A stretch of DNA of 64,000 nucleotides from positions 1 to 64,000 of the forward strand of contig NZ_QZCH01000023.1 of assembly GCF_003596335.1 (NCBI RefSeq), in the 5' to 3' direction. The position numbers and the translations under genes are program-made. The notes below the pieces were generated by a model. The model ran no database searches, was not told the DNA's origin, and worked only from the letters and a program-made list of their open reading frames with translations. Positions 24,511-32,859 of the stretch are shown piece by piece. Position 1 is the stretch's first letter. Each line of letters begins with the position of its first letter. This stretch comes from Motilimonas pumila (GTDB lineage Bacteria > Pseudomonadota > Gammaproteobacteria > Enterobacterales > CBDFNC01).

Positions 24511-24662
24511 ATTTGGTGAAAATCACTCTTGTACGTGTTTTTTGTAAGTTATTGTTATTATTTGGTTTTGTGTTTTTTTTGACGGTATTGGTGCAATTTT
24601 ATAAGGGACAGCGAGGAAAAAAAGTCCGGTTGCCACCTGGTTTTGATAGTGCACCTTGCTAG
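24507..24662 (+). CDS. 51-residue single-pass membrane peptide translationally coupled to the receptor
   Basis: GTG 24507-24509 overlaps the receptor's TGA (24508-24510) as GTGA, the typical arrangement for translational coupling. The product has a basic N-terminus ('NLVKITLVR'), one strong hydrophobic helix (about 11-31, 'LLLLFGFVFFLTVLVQF') and a basic tail ending 'LPPGFDSAPC'. An in-frame GTG at 24516 is an alternative start. Position suggests an accessory of the receptor, like ToxS for ToxR, but much smaller. No family was recognised, and conservation has not been tested. Confidence 0.5.
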   Translation: MNLVKITLVRVFCKLLLLFGFVFFLTVLVQFYKGQRGKKVRLPPGFDSAPC

Positions 24663-24707
24663 TGGTGAACTTCGTGATGTTGTTGGTGTAATAACAGAGT
24701 TAACAAT

Positions 24708-24759
24708 AAAACCTTAAGTAGCTGTTTTTATTGATTAACCACTATATTTTTAAGGTTTT
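24708..24759. promoter_or_regulatory. Widely spaced 10-bp inverted repeat upstream of the deacetylase gene (candidate LytTR operator)
   Basis: AAAACCTTAA (24708-24717) and TTAAGGTTTT (24750-24759) are perfect inverted copies. Their centres are 42 bp apart, four helical turns, so both would face the same side of the DNA. The pair lies about 90-140 bp upstream of the deacetylase start at 24846. The 32-bp loop and lack of a T-run argue against a terminator. LytTR proteins bind paired short sites in phase, usually direct repeats, so the inverted arrangement is unusual. Confidence 0.4.
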
Positions 24760-24845
24760 GGTGAAGCATGGCTTTGCTTGGCCTTTGTTAGCGCCAAATA
24801 TGTTGCATGATGAGTAAGTCTTTTACGCCATACCACGGAGGATAC

Positions 24846-26345
24846 ATGGCAAAACTTACTACTCTCGCAATCTTGGTTGCAGCTGCAAGTTCTCAACTTT
24901 CCCTTTCTGCGCAGGCCGCGCCTGGTCAACCGCAACTGGATTACTTACCTGCTAACACTAATGCCTATCAAACTCACACCGTAAAATGGAACATGTGGTG
25001 GGGTGAGAATGGCCGGTTATGGCAATTGCATAATAATGACAGCCAAGTTTGCCAGGGCGAACTGGTTGCTGACGACAACAATAAACAAACGGGTCAATGT
25101 GATATCCGTTTAACGGAAGGCAGCAATTCCCTACAGGTGAGCTTGTGCAATGACGATGGTTGCAGCACCAGTGAGAGCCGTCAAGTTAACGCAACAACTC
25201 CAGAATTACCTACGTGGCAAGCTGACACCCCTTATCAAGCGGGCGATTACGTGCAAGTTGGCAAAAAAGTTTATCAAGCAAAATGGTGGAATAAAAATCA
25301 GGCCCCAGCAAGCAAAGCTTGGCAGTTTATTGCCGAGCAAGGCGCGGTATTGTCGGCGGCCGTCACTCCTTGGCAAGGCGGTGCTACAGCAGCTTATACC
25401 ATTCAGCATGACGATTTGTGTGCCTACATTACAGACGGCATCATTGAACATGCACTACCCGCCTTGAATGAACGAGATTTAACGGCTTCTGTCGGGATTA
25501 TTGCTGGTAACTGTGCCCCTTACCATTGGCAAGCGGCGCAAGATTTTGTTGATACTGGCCATGAAATTTTCAACCATTCTTGGACTCACGGCAGTCCGGT
25601 AGAAGAAACTTGGGATGACAAGGTTGAGATCAGCGATGCCCAAGCTGAAATTGAACAACAAGTAAAAGGCGAGATTGCTTTTTATGCATTCCCTTACGAT
25701 CAGGCGCAAGCTGCTTCTATTGATGCGGTGAAACAAAATACCAGTTTGATTGGCATGCGCTCAGTGAATTATTACCTGGCTCGCGGTGTCAATGACGCTG
25801 ACAGCTTTGACCCTTACTTCATCAAAAATGATCTATTTACCAATTCGGGTATTTGGTCGGTTTACGAAGGCAGCGAAGATATTCTTAAGGCGTACGTCGA
25901 TGACGCTGTTGCTAAGGGAGGCTGGGCACTGCGAACGTTTCATGGAGTAGAAGACACGTCATGGGAAATGGTGCCGTTAGCCCGTTATGAAGGACACCTC
26001 GATTATGTGAAAAGCTTAGTTGATGCAGGCCAATTGTGGGTAGCTGGCGCAGCGGACATTACTCGTTATGGTATGAGTCGCCGGTATTGCAGTATTCACA
26101 CTGAGGGCACGTTTGAAGGCGGTTTGAGCATTGAGTTTGATACTAGCGATGCGTTATGTCAGCAGTATTTGGCAGCGGATACTCGCTTGACGGTAGAAGT
26201 GAACAGTGACCAAGGCGTGAGCGTGGTCACTGCGCATTATGCGCAGCAACCAGAACAGGGCATTACTGTGAAGCAATTAGCAGACAATAAGTTTCAATTA
26301 GATATTTTAGTAAGTAAGGGTAAAGTTTTATTAACAAGCCAATAA
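24846..26345 (+). CDS. Secreted chitin-oligosaccharide deacetylase (NodB-type) with chitin-binding module
   Basis: A 499-residue protein. ATG 24846 follows GGAGGATAC, which rules out the earlier in-frame ATG at 24807. A signal peptide (1-25) is followed by an Ig/FnIII-like chitinase-associated domain (about 26-110) and a CBM5/12-type chitin-binding module (about 120-160, 'YQAGDYVQVGKKVYQAKWWNK'). A polysaccharide deacetylase domain follows (about 175-400), with the Asp-Asp motif in 'IQHDDLCAY' and the metal His pair in 'HSWTHG'. Together these match Vibrio-type chitin oligosaccharide deacetylases, which turn (GlcNAc)2 into GlcN-bearing inducer. It is the probable target gene of the adjacent GH18-LytTR receptor. 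Confidence 0.88.
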   Translation: MAKLTTLAILVAAASSQLSLSAQAAPGQPQLDYLPANTNAYQTHTVKWNMWWGENGRLWQLHNNDSQVCQGELVADDNNKQTGQCDIRLTEGSNSLQVSLCNDDGCSTSESRQVNATTPELPTWQADTPYQAGDYVQVGKKVYQAKWWNKNQAPASKAWQFIAEQGAVLSAAVTPWQGGATAAYTIQHDDLCAYITDGIIEHALPALNERDLTASVGIIAGNCAPYHWQAAQDFVDTGHEIFNHSWTHGSPVEETWDDKVEISDAQAEIEQQVKGEIAFYAFPYDQAQAASIDAVKQNTSLIGMRSVNYYLARGVNDADSFDPYFIKNDLFTNSGIWSVYEGSEDILKAYVDDAVAKGGWALRTFHGVEDTSWEMVPLARYEGHLDYVKSLVDAGQLWVAGAADITRYGMSRRYCSIHTEGTFEGGLSIEFDTSDALCQQYLAADTRLTVEVNSDQGVSVVTAHYAQQPEQGITVKQLADNKFQLDILVSKGKVLLTSQ

Positions 26346-26376
26346 TCTAACCTTCACGCTGATTGTGTTACACATG

Positions 26377-26404
26377 TACGCGGCCATATGGCCGCGTATT
26401 TATT
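26377..26404 (+). terminator. Rho-independent terminator after the deacetylase gene
   Basis: A perfect 9-bp G/C-rich stem (TACGCGGCC, 26377-26385; GGCCGCGTA, 26390-26398), an ATAT loop and a T-rich tail (TTTATTTAT). It lies 32 bp beyond the stop and separates the chitin genes from luxP copy 1. Confidence 0.9.
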
Positions 26405-26579
26405 TATGGCTTAAATAATATATACGGCTGAATGTTATAAATAATGAATCGATGGAAGTGAGATCATTCACGAAAGCTTTAACTCAACCACGCTTCTTTG
26501 ATTCAATTCTGCGCTGACCTTAGGTCTGACATATAATTAACGATTTCTGTACAAATAGATTGCTTAGGATAAAGAAACC

Positions 26580-27680
26580 ATGCGTTGCAAAGGGTGGTTA
26601 ACCCCATGGATAGGGTTAATTTTAATTTGGCCGATGATGCTTTGTGCCCAGCAAAATGCTGATTTTTGGCACTTGGAGGAGTTTTATGAAACATTTCCTC
26701 AGCAAAAAAAGCTCAGCGTAGATTTTGCTGAAAGGATTAAAAGCGCGGGCCAACCACTCGTTAAACGTAATGACCCCATACGCATTTTTGTGGTGTATCC
26801 TGGCCATCAGGTGTCTGATTATTGGCGCCGCAGTATCAAATCACTCACCGCCCGTTTAGATGAATTGAATGTGGCGTATCAAATATATCATCACTCTACT
26901 CGGCCAGCAGTAGCGATAGAGCAACAAAAGCGGCTCATAAAAAAGGCGCTAAGGTATCAAACTGACTATTTTATTTTCACGTTAGACGTGGACCAGCACC
27001 AAGAGTTAGTGTCGACCATTTTATTGAAAAGTAATATGAAACTCATATTACAAAATATCACCACGCCCTTTTTTCGCTGGCAATCAGTGCCGCCTTTTAT
27101 GTACGTTGGCTTTGATCATTTTAAAGGCACTGAGTTATTGAGCCAGTACTATCAGCAAAAATACCCCAAAGCCAAATACAGCTTGGTTTATCGCTCGCCA
27201 GGTTATATTAGCCAGGCACGGGGTGACAGCTTTATTGCCTTACAAAAAGCCCATGGTGGCCATTTGGTTGCCAGTGAATACACGGATGCATCGTTACATG
27301 GTGCTAAACGCAAAGCTTATGAAATGTTGCAGCAAGAAACGGATATTGAATATATTTACGCTTGCTCGACTGATGTGGCGTTTGGCGTTCGCCGCGCCCT
27401 TGAGCGTTTAGGTTTGGCCGACCGTATTGCAGTGAATGGTTGGGGCGGCGGAGAGCAGGAACTTAAAGCTATTTTAGAGGGTGAACTCGACGTCACTGTG
27501 ATGCGCATGAGTGACGATAATGGGGTGGCTATGGCCGAGGGTATCGCCCTTGATCTTCAAGGTAAAAAGCACTTAGTGCCGCAAGTTTTCTCGGGCGAGT
27601 TTAAATTAGTGACCAAGGCCACAAGTCCAATCGAAATTGAGCAATATAAGCGCTATGCATTTCGCTATTCGTCCCCTTAA
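26580..27680 (+). CDS. luxP: LuxP-like autoinducer-2-binding periplasmic protein, copy 1
   Basis: A 366-residue protein with a signal peptide (1-23) and a PBP1-type ligand-binding fold. It follows Vibrio LuxP closely. The residues that contact AI-2 in V. harveyi LuxP are kept: Gln77/Ser79/Trp82 ('GHQVSDYW'), Asn159 ('LQNITTP'), Arg215 ('YISQARGD'), Ser265-Thr266-Asp267 ('CSTDVA'), Trp289 ('NGWGGG') and Arg310 ('VTVMRMSDD'). In vibrios LuxP works with the kinase LuxQ encoded next to it. No luxQ is adjacent here. A TetR-like gene follows after 46 bp. Confidence 0.9.
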   Translation: MRCKGWLTPWIGLILIWPMMLCAQQNADFWHLEEFYETFPQQKKLSVDFAERIKSAGQPLVKRNDPIRIFVVYPGHQVSDYWRRSIKSLTARLDELNVAYQIYHHSTRPAVAIEQQKRLIKKALRYQTDYFIFTLDVDQHQELVSTILLKSNMKLILQNITTPFFRWQSVPPFMYVGFDHFKGTELLSQYYQQKYPKAKYSLVYRSPGYISQARGDSFIALQKAHGGHLVASEYTDASLHGAKRKAYEMLQQETDIEYIYACSTDVAFGVRRALERLGLADRIAVNGWGGGEQELKAILEGELDVTVMRMSDDNGVAMAEGIALDLQGKKHLVPQVFSGEFKLVTKATSPIEIEQYKRYAFRYSSP

Positions 27681-27726
27681 AATACTATCCAGTTAGTCAG
27701 GCTTTTCATTTCACGGAGGAAAGACA

Positions 27727-28329
27727 GTGTCTGAAGGTTTAAAAACAGAAATCATCAACAAGGTGATTGCAGCGTTAGACGAAAAAACCCTCACCCGCAC
27801 CGACCTTGCGTCGATTGCTCGTGCCACGCAAGTAGACTTCAAAGATTTGGTCAGCTTATTTAAAGGTGATGCAGGCATTAACTTTGAGTTAGCGAAACAA
27901 GCCAACCGCTTACTGGCGCGCTTTATGTCGAGTGCCGATCATCAGTTGCCCCCAGCAGAGCGTTTAATTGACATGGGCATGATGTATTTAGACTTTGCCG
28001 AAACGCACCCAGGCTTGTTTAATTACATGTACACCTATGACGATAAAGACAAGTGGGAAGACATCAGCTTTGCTGAGATTGCGCACTCTAATTTTGCCTT
28101 GCTGCAAGATACGATCAAAGAAGGCATTGAACAAGGCGTGTTCGTGAAACAATATGAACCTGTGATGTCTTTGTCTGCTTGGTCAATGATCCAAGGTTTT
28201 GCGCACATACAGTCAAATAAGCTGTCACCGTTTGGTGGTTCACTGTCGCGTGAAGCAAAGCGTCAAGTGATGGACAGCCTCTACTCTGGCTTGCTGACCG
28301 ACAGCTACAAAGACGTTTATAAGCGCTAA
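27727..28329 (+). CDS. TetR-like transcriptional regulator
   Basis: A 200-residue, mostly helical protein. The N-terminal ~50 residues form a TetR-like helix-turn-helix ('[24 protein letters not shown]'), diverged from the consensus. Residues 75-190 resemble a TetR C-terminal dimer/ligand domain ('[23 protein letters not shown]', as in the WHG/TetR_C_33 type). The start is GTG 27727 with a strong CACGGAGGAA site. It lies 46 bp after luxP copy 1 and is probably co-transcribed with it. It is not recognisably LuxR/HapR, the TetR-family master regulator of vibrio quorum sensing. Confidence 0.7.
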   Translation: MSEGLKTEIINKVIAALDEKTLTRTDLASIARATQVDFKDLVSLFKGDAGINFELAKQANRLLARFMSSADHQLPPAERLIDMGMMYLDFAETHPGLFNYMYTYDDKDKWEDISFAEIAHSNFALLQDTIKEGIEQGVFVKQYEPVMSLSAWSMIQGFAHIQSNKLSPFGGSLSREAKRQVMDSLYSGLLTDSYKDVYKR

Positions 28330-28381
28330 GCCTTTAAAAATCAGGTACACTCGCGCCGTAAACCATTTAAAGGGGAATGTT

Positions 28382-28660
28382 ATGGCCAGAACTGCGCACG
28401 CCTTACACATCTTGGTAAAGCATCAAGACAAAGCTGAAGACATTATTAAACAGCTAAAAAAAGGCGCGAAATTTCAAACATTAGCGAAGAAGTATTCCAG
28501 TTGTCCGTCGGGTAAAAAGGGCGGTGATTTGGGTGAGTTTCGCAAGGGCCAAATGGTGCCGCAGTTTGATAAAGTGGCTTTTAACGGCGAATTGTTAACT
28601 CCTCATCTCGTTAAAACTAAATTCGGTTGGCACGTGGTCAAGGTACTGTATCGCACCTGA
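28382..28660 (+). CDS. ppiC: Parvulin-type peptidyl-prolyl cis-trans isomerase
   Basis: A 92-residue protein equal to a single parvulin domain with no signal peptide, hence cytoplasmic. Motifs: '[19 protein letters not shown]', '[16 protein letters not shown]' and '[14 protein letters not shown]', as in E. coli PpiC. It accelerates proline isomerisation in protein folding. An AAAGGGGAA ribosome site lies upstream. A strong terminator follows. Confidence 0.95.
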   Translation: MARTAHALHILVKHQDKAEDIIKQLKKGAKFQTLAKKYSSCPSGKKGGDLGEFRKGQMVPQFDKVAFNGELLTPHLVKTKFGWHVVKVLYRT

Positions 28661-28695
28661 TACTTACGCTTTGGTCTCAGCCGATATGATAAAAG

Positions 28696-28721
28696 CAAAG
28701 CCCGTCTTATGACGGGCTTTG
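28696..28721 (+). terminator. Rho-independent terminator after ppiC
   Basis: An 11-bp perfect stem (CAAAGCCCGTC / GACGGGCTTTG) with a TTAT loop, 36 bp past the ppiC stop. Its A-rich left and T-rich right arms suit bidirectional use with the convergent gene at 28765. Confidence 0.9.
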
Positions 28722-28764
28722 TGGTATTTACAACTCAGGTAATCATCGATTGCCCTTTGTGTCG

Positions 28765-29820
28765 CTATGAAAACTTTTCTTCTAGCCAAGTTTGGTGGCT
28801 GCTGACGTCGCCGATGTGTTGGCTTACCCAAGCGGCGTCATAATAACTATCTAAATAGCGTTCACCTGAATCGCACAATAGGGTCACGATCGATCCTGTT
28901 GTCCCCTGAGCTTGCATCGCCAGTGCGGTTTGTAATGCCCCGTAAACGTTGGTGCCTGTGCTTGGGCCAACGCGGCGATTTAACTGCTGTTGCAGCCATA
29001 GCATGGTGGCAACAGAGGCGGTGTCTTGCACTTTCAGCATGTGGTCGATGACCCCGGGAATAAACGAAGGCTCAACTCGGGGCCGCCCTATGCCTTCGAT
29101 TCGGCTACCTTTTTGTGCCGTTATGCTGGCATCGCCATGTTGATAAAAGTCCATAAATACCGAATGCTCAGGGTCCACCACGGTGAGCTCGGTCGGCAGT
29201 TGCTGATAACGAATATAGCGGCCTATGGTGGCACTGGTTCCGCCCGTACCTGCACTCATGACGATGTGCTTAGGGATAGGGTGTGGCTCGCGCTGCATTT
29301 GGTTAAAGATGGCGTCGGCAATATTGTTATTACCTCGCCAATCAGTGGCTCGCTCGGCGTAGGTGAATTGGTCCATGTAATGGCCGTCTAACTCTTGTGC
29401 GAGTTGCTGCGAGGTGGCGTAGATCTGATCTGTGCTATCTACTAAATGGGCTTGGCCACCATAGAATTTGATCAATTCAATTTTTTTAGCAGCGGTGCTG
29501 GCTGGCATAACGGCGATAAAAGGCACGCCTATCAAGCGCGCAAAATATGCTTCAGACACCGCAGTACTTCCAGAAGAGGCTTCGATAATCGGTTTATCTG
29601 GCTTGATCCAACCGTTACACAAGGCGTACAAGAATAGTGAACGAGCTAATCTGTGCTTGAGGCTACCTGTGGGGTGTGTACTTTCGTCTTTTAGGTATAA
29701 ATCAATGCCCGCTAAGTGACGCAAGCTCAACTTGATCAAGTGGGTGTCTGCAGAGCGTTGGTAATCGGCATTAATTTTACTGATGGCTTGTTGTACCCAA
29801 AGGTTGGTTGCTGGTTTCAT
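28765..29820 (-). CDS. PLP-dependent cysteine desulfhydrase/cysteine synthase-family protein (Cds1-like)
   Basis: A 351-residue protein. ATG 29820 is chosen, with AGGGG upstream, over a longer open frame to 29904. The PLP lysine lies in '[10 protein letters not shown]', the substrate loop is '[17 protein letters not shown]', and the phosphate-binding Gly motif is '[15 protein letters not shown]'. It differs from CysK/CysM and resembles actinobacterial/proteobacterial Cds1, which degrades L-cysteine to pyruvate, H2S and ammonia. The divergent Lrp-type regulator at 29950 supports a cysteine-responsive degradation role. Confidence 0.85.
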   Translation of the reverse strand: MKPATNLWVQQAISKINADYQRSADTHLIKLSLRHLAGIDLYLKDESTHPTGSLKHRLARSLFLYALCNGWIKPDKPIIEASSGSTAVSEAYFARLIGVPFIAVMPASTAAKKIELIKFYGGQAHLVDSTDQIYATSQQLAQELDGHYMDQFTYAERATDWRGNNNIADAIFNQMQREPHPIPKHIVMSAGTGGTSATIGRYIRYQQLPTELTVVDPEHSVFMDFYQHGDASITAQKGSRIEGIGRPRVEPSFIPGVIDHMLKVQDTASVATMLWLQQQLNRRVGPSTGTNVYGALQTALAMQAQGTTGSIVTLLCDSGERYLDSYYDAAWVSQHIGDVSSHQTWLEEKFS

Positions 29821-29909
29821 AGTGGCCCCTAAACGTGATTGCATGATATAAAATATATGCTGATTAGCGGAGAAATACTTTGCTATATTTATTATAGTTT
29901 TCAATGTTT

Positions 29910-29926
29910 GTAGAATATTTTTCTAC
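29910..29926. promoter_or_regulatory. 17-bp palindrome between desulfhydrase gene and Lrp-type regulator (candidate operator)
   Basis: GTAGAA-TATTT-TTCTAC is a perfect 6-bp-arm palindrome with an A/T centre, the size and base pattern of Lrp/AsnC sites. It lies 24 bp upstream of the regulator start and about 90 bp upstream of the desulfhydrase start. It could serve autoregulation and divergent activation. Confidence 0.5.
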
Positions 29927-29949
29927 CTTTTATGTTTTGGTGGTAAAAA

Positions 29950-30423
29950 TTGTTAGATAAGACCGATATCGAAATACTCTCATTGCTACAAAGTAACGCA
30001 GAGTGGTCGTTACAGCATATTGCTGATCATGTGAATTTAACCACAACACCTTGTTGGAAGCGGATTAAACGGCTAGAACAAGCCGGTTATGTTCGTCAGA
30101 AAGTGGCGTTACTGGATCCACAACGGTTGGGCTTAGATTTAATTGCATTTGTGCAATTGAAAACCCAGCATCATAGCCAGCAGTGGTACGACAATCTTGT
30201 ATGTAAGGTTAACGATTTTGCTGCGGTAATGGAGTGTTACCGCATGGCGGGTGAGTACGATTACATGCTGAAAGTGTTGGTGCAAGATATGGCCAGCTTT
30301 GATCGATTTTATAAAGCCTTAGTTAATGAGGTGTCTGGGTTGAGTGACGTTACGTCTAACTTTGCGATGGAGCAAATAAAATACACCACTCAGGTGCCAC
30401 TGACCTTGACCGTTAAAGAATAA
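29950..30423 (+). CDS. decR: Lrp/AsnC-family regulator (DecR-like)
   Basis: A 157-residue protein. The start is TTG 29950 ('MLDKTDIEILSLLQ', the standard family start), with GGTGG about 8 bases before. The helix-turn-helix is at about 1-60 ('SLQHIADHVNLTTTPCWKRIKRLE'). The RAM ligand-binding domain is at about 70-150 ('CYRMAGEYDYMLKVLVQDMASFDRFY'). DecR (YbaO) activates cysteine degradation in enterobacteria. The divergent desulfhydrase gene makes the same role likely here. Confidence 0.85.
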   Translation: MLDKTDIEILSLLQSNAEWSLQHIADHVNLTTTPCWKRIKRLEQAGYVRQKVALLDPQRLGLDLIAFVQLKTQHHSQQWYDNLVCKVNDFAAVMECYRMAGEYDYMLKVLVQDMASFDRFYKALVNEVSGLSDVTSNFAMEQIKYTTQVPLTLTVKE

Positions 30424-30453
30424 CGCAGTCAATAACCTAGGGTTATGACTGCG
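30424..30453. terminator. Bidirectional hairpin between convergent genes
   Basis: CGCAGTC-A-ATAACC pairs with GGTTAT-GACTGCG around a TAG loop, with one bulged base, directly after the decR stop codon and 5 bp from the end of the minus-strand gene at 30459. T-rich sequence follows on the minus strand. Confidence 0.7.
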
Positions 30454-30458
30454 CTTGA

Positions 30459-31463
30459 TTATCGTTCTGCCTGTGCCAAGTTATCCGGATGTTGGCTGAA
30501 TACTTGACGATAAAGTTGTTTCATCCGTGCGGCTTCCACTTTAGGTTGTGGCAGTTGCACCGAATCCACCGCTTGCCATTGACCCTCTTGTTGCTGCGCA
30601 ATGTGAAAAGTAAAGGGGAAGTACCCGGCCATGCCTAAGCGCAAGTCGGTAACATGCAATGCCCCTTGTTGTTGCTGGAACGATAAAAAGCCATTGCTGA
30701 ACCATTCGAGGCGAGCAAGCTCTGGCGATTGAAATTGCTGCAGCAGCGCTCTGCCTGTGTCGTGGGTTTGCCATTTCAGCGGCTGTTTATTGCCCACATA
30801 AGTGAGGGCTTCGCTGTATTGCTGACCGTCATAACGCAAAATACGCCAGCTGATAATATTAAACGGCATGGGCGAAATAAACACAGGTGATGGCGTTAAC
30901 TGAGCGGCTTGTAATTGTTGATTTATTTGCCACTTTGCCCCTTGGCTGGCGAGTAAATACAGGCAGCTGAATGTTAGCGCGGCCAGGTTGATACGTTGCC
31001 AGCGCCGGCTATTTTTGGATAACCATAAGCCCAACAAACTGATCAATAATGGCAGTGTATAGAGCGGGTCTATGATAAACATGCTGGACCACGAGGTGGG
31101 CATTAACGGCATGGGCCAAAATAGTTGGGTGCCGTAGGTGGTGAAGCTATCGAGTAAGGGGTGGGTGATGAGGCTTAGCCAAATCATCAAGAACGTCCGC
31201 CAAGGGTTGTCTTTAGCGGTTTGCACAAAGCTGCGAGCCAAGATAAAAAGGCCAATGGCAAGCGCACTCAATACAAATAAAGAGTGACTAAAACCGCGAT
31301 GATAGGTGTAGTTCGCGACGGCGTCGCCGTAGTTAATGAGCACATCGAGGTCAGGCAGTGTGCCCAGCGCTGCGCCAATGAGAATGGCTTTTTTGCCGTA
31401 AGCTTTAAAGCCTATTGCGCTGGCTACAGATACGCCTAAGGCAATTTGAGTGACTGAATCCAT
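30459..31463 (-). CDS. YdjM-like membrane-bound metal-dependent hydrolase
   Basis: A 334-residue protein. ATG 31463 ('MDSVTQIALG') has AAAGGA upstream; a GTG at 31499 would extend it by 12 residues. The family motifs are present: 'GTLPDLDVL' near 44-52, 'HRGFSHSL' near 68-75 and 'ITHPLLDSFTTYG' near 108-120, with four or five membrane helices to about 190. The Asp/His residues are the proposed metal ligands. The C-terminal ~130 residues are soluble. Related YdjM proteins are SOS-induced membrane proteins with no known substrate. Confidence 0.85.
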   Translation of the reverse strand: MDSVTQIALGVSVASAIGFKAYGKKAILIGAALGTLPDLDVLINYGDAVANYTYHRGFSHSLFVLSALAIGLFILARSFVQTAKDNPWRTFLMIWLSLITHPLLDSFTTYGTQLFWPMPLMPTSWSSMFIIDPLYTLPLLISLLGLWLSKNSRRWQRINLAALTFSCLYLLASQGAKWQINQQLQAAQLTPSPVFISPMPFNIISWRILRYDGQQYSEALTYVGNKQPLKWQTHDTGRALLQQFQSPELARLEWFSNGFLSFQQQQGALHVTDLRLGMAGYFPFTFHIAQQQEGQWQAVDSVQLPQPKVEAARMKQLYRQVFSQHPDNLAQAER

Positions 31464-31557
31464 TGAAGAGTGGTCCTTTACTTGAGTCGCTTTATTCACT
31501 TTATCAATACGGCTAGATTACTCTGTCGGTTTGTATTAACAAGGAATATATCAATTT

Positions 31558-32247
31558 ATGGCTGTAAAACGTCCAGAAACGGATTTGTACTTGCCTGTGA
31601 AACACATGCTTGAACAGCAAGGTTTTACGGTGAAAGGAGAGGTCAAACAATGCGACATCTTTGCCCTCAAAGAGCAGGGCGATCAAGGTGATGCATTGAG
31701 CCTGGTGGTTGAGCTTAAAACGACGGTGAACTTGACGCTGATCTTGCAAGCAGTTGAGCGAATGGCGGTGGCTGACAACGTATATATTGCGGTGCCTGCG
31801 GATTGTGCGCCGATCAAAAAGCAGCAAAAGAGTATTGTTAAGCTGGTGCGACGCTTGGGCATAGGTTTGATTGTTGTCGCATTTGTTGGTCAGCAAACCT
31901 TTGTTGAGACGGTGGCTTCTCCCGGCGATTATCAGCCGCGTAAAAATCTCAAAAAGTCGCGCTTGATACTGAATGAATTTCATCAGCGTGATGGTGACCC
32001 AGAGGTGGGAGGGGCAGCCAGTCGTGGCAAAAAGATGACGGTTTACCGCCAGCGCTGCATCAACGTAGCACGTTATTTAGCTCAAGCTGGCGCGACTAAA
32101 GCGTCGGTAGTTGCGTTAGAGGTAGATGATCCTAAGGCAAGATATTTGTTATCAACGAATGTTTACAAGTGGTTCGAACGCGTGTCTCAAGGGGTCTATC
32201 AGTTGTCAGCCCATGGCCATGAAGAGTTACAGTTGTGGCTCAGCTAA
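31558..32247 (+). CDS. DUF2161-family protein (PD-(D/E)XK nuclease-like fold)
   Basis: A 229-residue protein. The N-terminal ~100 residues contain 'RPETDLYLPVKHMLEQQGF', 'GEVKQCDIFAL' and 'LVVELKTTVN', the Glu, Asp and ExK pattern of a PD-(D/E)XK core as described for DUF2161. The C-terminal ~80 residues look like a winged-helix ('VYRQRCINVARYLAQAGATKASVVA', 'YKWFERVSQGVYQLSAHG'). A DNA-related role is plausible. It is divergent from the YdjM-like gene. AAGGAA lies about 12 bases upstream. Confidence 0.8.
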   Translation: MAVKRPETDLYLPVKHMLEQQGFTVKGEVKQCDIFALKEQGDQGDALSLVVELKTTVNLTLILQAVERMAVADNVYIAVPADCAPIKKQQKSIVKLVRRLGIGLIVVAFVGQQTFVETVASPGDYQPRKNLKKSRLILNEFHQRDGDPEVGGAASRGKKMTVYRQRCINVARYLAQAGATKASVVALEVDDPKARYLLSTNVYKWFERVSQGVYQLSAHGHEELQLWLS

Positions 32248-32303
32248 CCGAGTCGGGCGGATTCGGCTGACCGCTTCCGTGCGGAACCAACTCAGGCCAT
32301 ATA

Positions 32304-32630
32304 TTAATGAAGAGCTGTTAGTCTGTGGTAACTCATGTCTTTGTGATAGAGACCTGCTTGCGTTAAGGTGTTTGCAAGTTCCATCGGCGCCAATTCATCA
32401 ATGTCATCATTATGAATGTGTAAGCCTGATACGGTCACTTGGCCAGCGGAACGGTAAGACAAAAGCACTTGCGCATTTTGCTGTGAGTTCAGTAATTGCT
32501 CGAATTTGTATGCAGATAAATCGTCGTCAAGGGCAAAGGACGTGAGCTGGCCGTCTATTTTTACCATCACCTGCTTGTAACCAACGATGTTGTTGATTAA
32601 CTCGAGGGCTTGCCTTTTATTCATATTCAT
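32304..32630 (-). CDS. Conserved-looking small soluble protein, unknown
   Basis: A 108-residue product. ATG 32630 follows AAGGAAACG; the longer ORF to 32654 begins with a poor start. It begins 'MNMNKRQALELINNIVGY' and includes 'HNDDIDELAPMELANTLTQAG'. There is no signal peptide or membrane segment. It is convergent with the DUF2161 gene and I recognise no family. Confidence 0.55.
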   Translation of the reverse strand: MNMNKRQALELINNIVGYKQVMVKIDGQLTSFALDDDLSAYKFEQLLNSQQNAQVLLSYRSAGQVTVSGLHIHNDDIDELAPMELANTLTQAGLYHKDMSYHRLTALH

Positions 32631-32859
32631 AATCGTTTCCTTACTAAACCCCAAAGAGGGGGACAGATAAAGTTACAACGATGCTAACAACATAACGTTT
32701 ACAACTTTGCTTTCTGTTGTAAACGTAGCAAGTTTGAAAACGGGTCAAACTTTATGATAAAAACACAAATCCTTTTGTTATCTACCAAGCTGATATTCGT
32801 TTATAAAAATAAACTTAGCAGCAATTCGTGTTTTTGCTTAATTACTAAGGAAGTTTAAT

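Noticed and set aside
31513..31983. 156-codon minus-strand frame opposite the DUF2161 gene
   Set aside because: It is antisense to a gene with recognisable motifs, and shows no motif of its own and no ribosome site.
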